This document shows, piece by piece, positions 57,717 to 64,000 of a stretch of 64,000 nucleotides of DNA. Positions within the stretch are counted from its first letter, which is position 1. Every line of letters begins with the position of its first letter. The notes under the pieces were generated by a model. It worked only from the letters and a program-made list of their open reading frames with translations. It made no database searches and was not told the origin of the DNA. The DNA is from Dryococelus australis (Eukaryota > Arthropoda > Insecta > Phasmatodea > Phasmatidae), in assembly GCA_029891345.1 (NCBI GenBank), contig CM057009.1, positions 302,041,466 to 302,105,465 of the forward strand, in the 5' to 3' direction. The translations under genes and the position numbers were made by a program.

Positions 57717-57870
57717 AAAATACATTTCTTTTGGTTTTTTTCTCGCCTGTGTTTAAATACTCGCGATTCGTGATGCATATATTTTTTTATATTTATTTTA
57801 AAGAAAATATATATTATTTAACTTTTTTTTTTATTTTAACCATTTATTATTTAAAGTCTTATGTGCGCAA

Positions 57871-58150
57871 TCACTAAAAGGTACGGTAAAATGGTGCACA
57901 GTTAAATATTAAATTTTTTATAAAGGTAACAATATAATACACAATTTTTCACATGTATGCCATCACCAACGGGCAAGGTAAAATGGCGTACAGTTAAAAA
58001 TTCTTTTTTTTTTATAAATTTAACAATTTAATACACAATTTTTTACAAGTACCCCGTCACTAAAAGGGTACGGTAAAATGGTGTACAGTTAAAAATTCTA
58101 CTTTTATGTCAATTTAACCATATAGTTTTTAAAGTTTTAAATACACCATC
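57871..58150. repeat. ~93-bp tandem repeat, three copies
   Basis: Units start at about 57,871, 57,963 and 58,057. Each has TCAC(T/C)(A/A)AAAGGGTACGG-like start, GGTAAAATGG, GTACAGTTAAA, AACAATNTAATACACAATTTTT. Confidence 0.85.
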
Positions 58151-58720
58151 ACCTTTTTTACCTCAACAGTCGAAACTGGCAAGTCCAATGTCCACGAAAG
58201 CAACAGTGTATGCAATTGCATCTGCCACCAGCCGAACCAGTCATGACAGACACGAACGCACTATGTCTATTCGGAATCGCGAATGAATGGAAATTGAAAA
58301 AAAAAAATCAATTTACCTCTGTAATTGAAACTGGCAGAACCAAGTTTTGCTGATGCAACAGATGCAAGTACATCCGTCGTTGCCAGGTGGACCCATCATG
58401 ACCTACTCGACTATTTTAGGCTTTTTTCCACAAAGCGAATGAATGTTTACACAAAAAATGTCATTCAAACTTTTTTTAAATCAAAACAAACAACATGTCA
58501 GTCAAACATTATTTTTTTAACTGAAACAAACAGCAATTCATTCTATTTTTTTTTACCAAAACAATCAGCATGTCAATCGGGCCTGTAAATTAAAACACAC
58601 TGCAAGCCCTTCATTATTTTCTTTTAAATTAAATCAAACAGCAACTCAATTAATATTAATTTTAAATTAAATCAAACAGCTACTTAATTAAACATTAATT
58701 TTAAATTCAATCAAACTAGA
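58150..58720. repeat. Diverged duplications and ~45-bp AAACAGC repeats
   Basis: A loose duplication (GAAACTGGCA...CATCATGAC) at about 58,165-58,400 is followed by about six units with TTTTAAATTAAATCAAACAGC at 58,480-58,720. No gene. Confidence 0.65.
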
Positions 58721-61500
58721 CGCGCACACTAAAGGCTGGAAGTGAAACGCGCCTCAACAGCATATGGACGATCGAGGTAAATGTTTCACTGCATTAACAG
58801 TTCATCCAGGTTACAGCGTGCAGAAGAGTGTGTGGTAGTGGAAAGTTTCCACACTGGCGCATTGACGCCGAGTTCTCAAAGTGCCAAAGGAACCGAGACA
58901 CGTGTGGCGTGTCGACCGCCCGTTCTCGCCTGACTGCCGAGCGACACGCTTGTGCGCTGTCTTGTCCCGCACGAGATACGAACCTTTACGAACATTGGAC
59001 ACGAAAGGTGCCGAAGCCAGGAGCAACTGGCGTGTAATTAGTTGAAATATTGCACCGTCACGGCCCGGGTGATGGTGTCACGTGACAGTCGGCCATCGCA
59101 GACAGAATAAGTAAAAAAAAATATAAAAAAAACGTTTGTAGCCGAGCACTAGCAAATAAAAAGACTGAGACTTTTCTTAGCGCAACCCTCACGGAATTAT
59201 TGTCCCTACAGTTGTTTTACTATTCCTATATGTTTTGATGTGAATAAAGTTTTTCTTGTTCCTTATAAGAATGATTAATACATTTTGTTGCAAGTATAAT
59301 AAGAATAGAAACAAGTTGAATAAGGATATATAATAATTTGAAGTGTGTAGACAGATATTTCATTGTTGCCGAATGCTTTGTTTTGTAACAATGCCTGTTT
59401 TCATGGGTATCAATTGTTCAGAGTTTCAATTCCATTTTCTCTTTTATAAACTGTCGTTGAAACTGTGGATGCATTTCTGTAACACCCATAAAATTAGATT
59501 TTATGCATACAATTAGCCTATTTATTTTCGTGTTTTATCGCTACACATAGTCATGCAAGGTTTTATGTAATATTTTTCACATATGTCACTTATATGATTT
59601 CAACTGTCTATGTAAATTTTATTTATTGTTACAAATTTTATTATTCTTAACACGCAGCATTTTTAAAACTTCGCTGTATGGTGGCAATATTTTATGTTTA
59701 AATTTGCAGGGTAGTTTATTATTTAATTGTATATTTATTTTTTATATAATTAATATTAATTTTTGGTGTGATCTTATTTTTGTAAGAGTTTTTATTTATT
59801 ATTTGACTGTATCTCAGTTCCGAGATCACGTATGCTTTGGTTTTTCATCATTTAGGCCGTTTTAAGTGGTTAGTGTGGGTGGTTTAAATAGTTTTGATCC
59901 CCATTAGCCCTCAGGTTTAAACCCTGTTTGTTGATTGGCTGGCGCCTTAGATCCCCTTAAGCTAGCACCAGCCGGCAGAGCATAACGCTCTCTTCGCTAG
60001 CAGCATCCAACCCAGTCAGATGTATACCAGGACCTCCCATCTGAAGTAGACGGAGAGGAAGACTTTTTAATTAGTTTTAGGGTGTGCAGACAAGTCCCTG
60101 AACCAACTTTTAGAAAATTCTTGCAACCAGCAAATGGAGTTTGAATTGATAGTCGCCCATTTGCGAAGTTTAGTGGCCAGGAGATAGCTAGCTTGAATAC
60201 TCCGTCTACGTACTTGTAGAGCTGAGCTCCACGTATAATTGCCTTATCATGCCACACCATTTTCCTGCAAGAACATCCTACTTTCAATCCAGTTGGTGAA
60301 TTAAAATCCAAGTCCTACGCTGCGATCTGACATGTTCATCTGGATATAATATTTTTAGTAGTTTGGATCAGCTCAATTTCCATTAGCATCAGTAAACAAG
60401 CAAGCACCGCATTTTGATTTTTATAAGTACGAAAGTTCCCAGCACATTTACGCCCACTGCAAAACTTGAGATAAGAGTGACTTTTTCAGAGCTAGACTCT
60501 TTAGTAAGCACACCAATTTGAAAGTAAGATTAGCTACAGAAAACATTTTTTTCTTTCATTTTTGAAACACGTATTTTCCGACACTGGCAAGCTTTGATAC
60601 GCAACCGTCAAATGGTTCAAGCAGGCTAGGCATGACTACTTTTAACACTGTTAGTATACTGTTATGTCTTTCAAGCTTTGCTTATACTGCCATCAGAAAT
60701 TTTAATTATTTATTATATCAAACCCTTGCAAAGACAAAATAAATGAAAAGATAAACGCAATGAATCATATCAACAGGGTGTATATGGCATGTCGTTTTCT
60801 CTACAGTATTGTTAAGATTACCTGTTTCTTACTCAGTGCATAACATATGTATTTAATTAGAGTTTTCAATTGCCTGCCTTGCTGGGACGTACATACACAA
60901 ATGGTGTACATGTCAAATGTTAATTTTCTAGAGGAAACTAATAGAAATATTTTTGTCGCCTACCTTCCCATGACTGCGCCGGGCAATTACACAGCTGCAG
61001 CCTAGGCAAGATTACATTTTCCCACTGAGTTATTGCAAGTCAGCTGTTTAGTTTGGTCACTCAAAATTTTATGTTTTTTTTTCTTTATTGTGTATGGAAA
61101 CCACAGCGTTCATGAAAGTGAAGAATATCAAAAAGGGCATCACACTCATACTAGCATATATGTAAAAATGCTCGTGAGCGCCACATGCAATTGGTCTTTG
61201 CTGGTGTTGACGAAACTTACAGAACTAATCAAAGCTGCAAATTAATTAATACTCAGTAACAAACAGTTACTTCCAAGGTGAATATTATAAGTATACCACA
61301 TATATGCAGCACACCCAGAAAACTAATTTGTGTATGGTAACCGGCATACTTACAATTGTGAATATAGTGAAAAATTAAAATTTTCACACATTTTTCATAT
61401 TGCGCACAATGTGGTGGCAGTGAATGTTCGCATACCTACAATATTCATCACTATATATCAAGCATTTGACGATCGCATCAATATCTTGAAAAATCACAAT
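58721..61500. other. Unassigned interval
   Basis: A GC-richer island at 58,740-59,100 has open frames on both strands without motifs. A 104-codon minus-strand frame at 60,311-59,997 has six Cys but no recognised family. The remainder is AT-rich. No repeat structure stood out. Confidence 0.3.
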
Positions 61501-61689
61501 CAACAAGTGGTCTTAGTACCATCAGTCGAGCTGTGATGGGAAATGCGTCAGATTTTTCCGTAAAAACAATTCACGGCATACTGCGAATGCTGCCGGCCGA
61601 TTACACAAGATGTTGGGGGACGAACTGGTATAAATTTTTCATCTCTTTCTCACGATTCCTAGTTTTTCCAATTTAATATGCATGGCCCT

Positions 61690-63335
61690 GTTCGACGAGA
61701 TCGAGAAAAATTTACATATTTCACTCAAGAGCATGAGTTGGACAAGATATGGACCCAGTGCCTTTATGATAGTAGTATCCTGCAAGGGTGATCACATATT
61801 AATGGACACATTCTAAAACCGATTGGAGACAGAACCCATGCAGCTGCTATGTTGCAACTGAATAGAAGAACGATTACTTCGGGCGAAGGTCTATACCCCA
61901 TTGGAGTTTACATATTTCAAATCAATCTTCATGCGCACAGACACTTGTCTTTGTCAGCTAGGGACTTTTTCGTGCGACAAGAATTTTTCGAAATGTATGC
62001 GAAAACTCAGATCGATAGAGTCAAAGACATCTTGGAGCACCAGACCACCACACTGCATTTCACTCCCATGTTTACTCGAATGGCTAGCCTAGTGTGTCAA
62101 GATTTGGGGTGGTTACAGATTCTTCACCATCGATTATATAAATTTGACGATGACCAAAATGGAAAAATGGATACTTCAATTCAACTGCCAAACTCCCGAA
62201 TTTCGTTTTTACTGATCTGATAGAATGTACATGTTGACTCAATTTTGGATGATGGCAAACACATTCATGTTCAAATATTCTGATGCGATAATTCGCAAAG
62301 AATTTGGCACATATTGTCTCGCCATCATCAGCATATACAACAAACATTACGTTAAAGACCGTGTCCGATACCACCACCACCTTCTTACCATAAGAGGCTT
62401 TCGTGTGCATCGCCCAGTTGGATTTTGTCATTGACATGAATAATTTGTAGAATATCGATGACTTCGAACTGAAGGTTACAGAGCTAATTTTGATAGATGG
62501 AGATGTTTATACCATCGTTTACAAAGTACTATCCATATCTGGAAACAGTCGAGGACCCCTCAAAATTTCGGTCAATTTGTGAGAGTGCGTCTTTTCATCT
62601 GGCGATTTAACAAGAAGGAAATGTATCTATTCGACAAAAATTATTCGTTTGTGTACACAGCTATTCCCGAATTCGTCAAAGTGCAACATAGAGGAAATAA
62701 CAAAAACTTTGATTCCTTGCCAGTGCATGCCCAATAATAACAATGTGGTTGCTTTCAGTACCACACACCACGACTTTAACAAATTTCAGACCATCTCTGA
62801 AACTTTGCTGAAGGCATACTCGTACATCCTCTATTACGAAAATCATAAACTGTTTCTCGAAGATAAGAACTCGAACAGAGTTTCGATCAGTGTGAAGTCG
62901 GACGTTCTGTTGTCTGTTTTGGAATTCGATGGTCCCACGATCAGATGTAGATACAAAATCGATGCTAAGATATTAAATAAGGTGTATTCTGTGGGGAAGT
63001 ACCTTATTTCTGCCGCTATGTTTGTAGGAGTCTAGTTCAAGAATGTCGTGTAGTAGAATAAGACCATGGACGAAATGGTCAAGTGCAAGATTGCTTGTTT
63101 GCCCCGACAGCTCCAGCGAGATATCGTCGATATGCTAAACAGCTGCACTATATATACTCGATTTTGAAGTTGGCATCCATCGAAAAAATCTCTATTTGTC
63201 CAACGAAATTTATGGCAAACAGTTCGAAGTCAGGTATACAGAAAATACGGCCGAAATTCTGCTGAAAACGGCATATACTTTTCTAACAAGCAGGAATCCA
63301 TTGTTCATAAAGTTGTTTGGTCAAAAAGTCAAGTA
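61690..63335 (+). pseudogene. Unrecognised large-element ORF series
   Basis: A chain of plus-strand open pieces separated by stops and frame changes. Near 61,680 is HGPVRRDREKFTYFTQEHEL. At 61,849-62,218 are RTITSGEGLYPIGVYIFQIN and DFFVRQEFFEMYAKTQIDRV. Near 62,460 is DFELKVTELILIDGDVYTIV, and near 62,590 VRLFIWRFNKKEMYLFDKNY. At 62,649-63,035 are ETLLKAYSYILYYENHKLFL and KIDAKILNKVYSVGKYLISA. Near 63,140-63,330 is YTENTAEILLKTAYTFL. Composition (about 42% GC) and density of long pieces indicate one or two former genes over 1.6 kb. Similar in style to 41.6-43.2 kb, but homology was not shown. It could belong to the large element whose arm is at 43.3 kb. No function assigned. Confidence 0.4.
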
Positions 63336-64000
63336 CAGAGGTGTATTGTAAACTATCGACCAAAAAGTAATTAGGCACCTTTCCACAATGTTTGCTTGGT
63401 TGTGGTCACCTCGTTAGAATCTCGTAGGGCCACCTCTTGCGGCTATAACAGCAGCAACCCTGTCTGGCATGCTCTCTACGAGTGTCGTCATCCCTCTTGC
63501 AACCAATCCGTGAGTTGAGCAATGGATTTAGGCCGTGCCTAACGAGCCCTCACCCGGTGATCCAATTAGTCCCAAAGATGTTTCATAGGGTTGAGGTCGG
63601 GGCTCTGGATGGGCCAGTCCAATCGGCGAACATTTTTGTCGGCATACGACTGCATAGTAGCCCTTGAAACATGGCACCTGGCATTGTCATCCTGGAAGTA
63701 AGATGGGTCTATTCCATAAGAACGTCACAATGTTGGGAGGATTTCATTATCCAGAATGTTACAATAGGCATCTGTGTGCATGCTACCACAGACAAACACC
63801 AGCGGTCCTACGCCGAAGGCCGTGAAACAACCCGACACTATCACTCACCACCACCGAATTTCCTAGTTGGCACTATACACACCGGCAGAAGCCGTTCCCC
63901 GGGTAGACGCCACACCCATACACGTCCATCGGACAGGAATAATGTAAACCTGGACTCATCACTCCACAGAACTGATTTCCAGTTCTCCAGTGTCCCGTTG
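63336..64000 (-). mobile_element. Tc1-like transposon, copy 2 (partial, runs off window)
   Basis: Begins near 63,336 with a terminal-repeat-like end (GTGTATTGTAAACTATCGAC, AATTAGGCACC). The minus-strand transposase remnant enters from the window edge: TLENWKSVLWSDESRF with the first catalytic Asp, then a GCFTAFGVGPLVF block, FQDDNARCHVS with the second Asp, and DWPIQSPDLNPMKHLWD, where the final acidic residue is replaced by Lys (expected Glu). Stops and frameshifts occur. Differs from copy 1, so it is a separate Tc1 lineage. Confidence 0.8.

Noticed and set aside
57150-57773. Overlapping ORFs in the TATCCA motif region
   Set aside because: Open in several frames on both strands, driven by the motif series and the G-run.
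59997-60311. 104-codon Cys-containing minus-strand frame as a gene
   Set aside because: No splice sites, motif or composition change supports it.

Overview
The window is a stretch of an AT-rich animal genome. It has no bacterial gene layout. It shows introns with GT-AG sites, long microsatellites, satellite repeats and many decayed transposons. The mix of elements (a chromodomain-bearing Polinton/Maverick, an env-bearing Ty3/Gypsy element, Tc1, PIF/Harbinger with a MADF partner, a hAT, tRNA-derived SINEs) points to an arthropod, probably an insect or crustacean. The sequence alone does not fix the species. Only a few short splice-flanked exons (11.4, 34.8-35.6 and perhaps 39.4 kb) look like host gene pieces. 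Nearly everything else is mobile or repetitive DNA, and every element gene seen is broken by stops or frameshifts.

Layout, left to right. 0-1 kb: a zinc-binding (PHD-like) gene fragment beside an inverted-repeat arm. 1.9-3.6 kb: a 360-bp satellite. 4.0-7.8 kb: a PIF/Harbinger element with divergent MADF and transposase genes. 8.6-11.3 kb: a hAT element. 12.2-12.65 kb: a 90-bp minisatellite. 13.4 kb: a SINE. 14.2-17.55 kb: a 3.4-kb element with long inverted arms. 17.64 kb: a perfect 70-bp palindrome. 17.9-28.75 kb: a Ty3/Gypsy-type LTR element with gag, protease, RT, RNase H, integrase and an env-like region. 30.4-31.4 kb: another inverted-repeat arm. 31.8-33.3 kb: a Tc1 element. 33.4-33.9 kb: a MITE. 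34.8-35.6 kb: two spliced exons on the minus strand. 36.5-43.2 kb: a large element with an arm, a zinc-finger/A32-type packaging ATPase gene and unrecognised ORFs. 43.3 kb onward: a second copy of that arm, whose neighbouring zinc-finger gene is split by a 10.6-kb Polinton (44.8-55.4 kb). 55.4-58.7 kb: the other half of the split gene with a promoter, then AT-rich arrays. 61.7-63.3 kb: unrecognised ORF remains. 63.3 kb to the end: a second Tc1 copy.

The Polinton is the most complete system. Its minus-strand genes are packaging ATPase, a coiled-coil protein, and integrase with chromodomain. Its plus-strand genes are a phospholipase A2-like protein, cysteine protease, penton-like protein, a small protein, double-jelly-roll capsid protein and a conserved downstream ORF. 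The two sets diverge from about 50.4 kb. No protein-primed DNA polymerase is present, so this is a deletion derivative.

The most promising less familiar system is a second family of large elements. It is recognised by long arms that share an outer segment with TGACCTT/AAGGTCA motifs and a CCAAGATGG-type motif, followed by AT-rich DNA. Arms occur near 0.5, 14.2, 17.4, 31.1, 37 and 43.5 kb. Zinc-binding genes, and in one copy a zinc finger in frame with an A32-type ATPase, lie just inside several arms.
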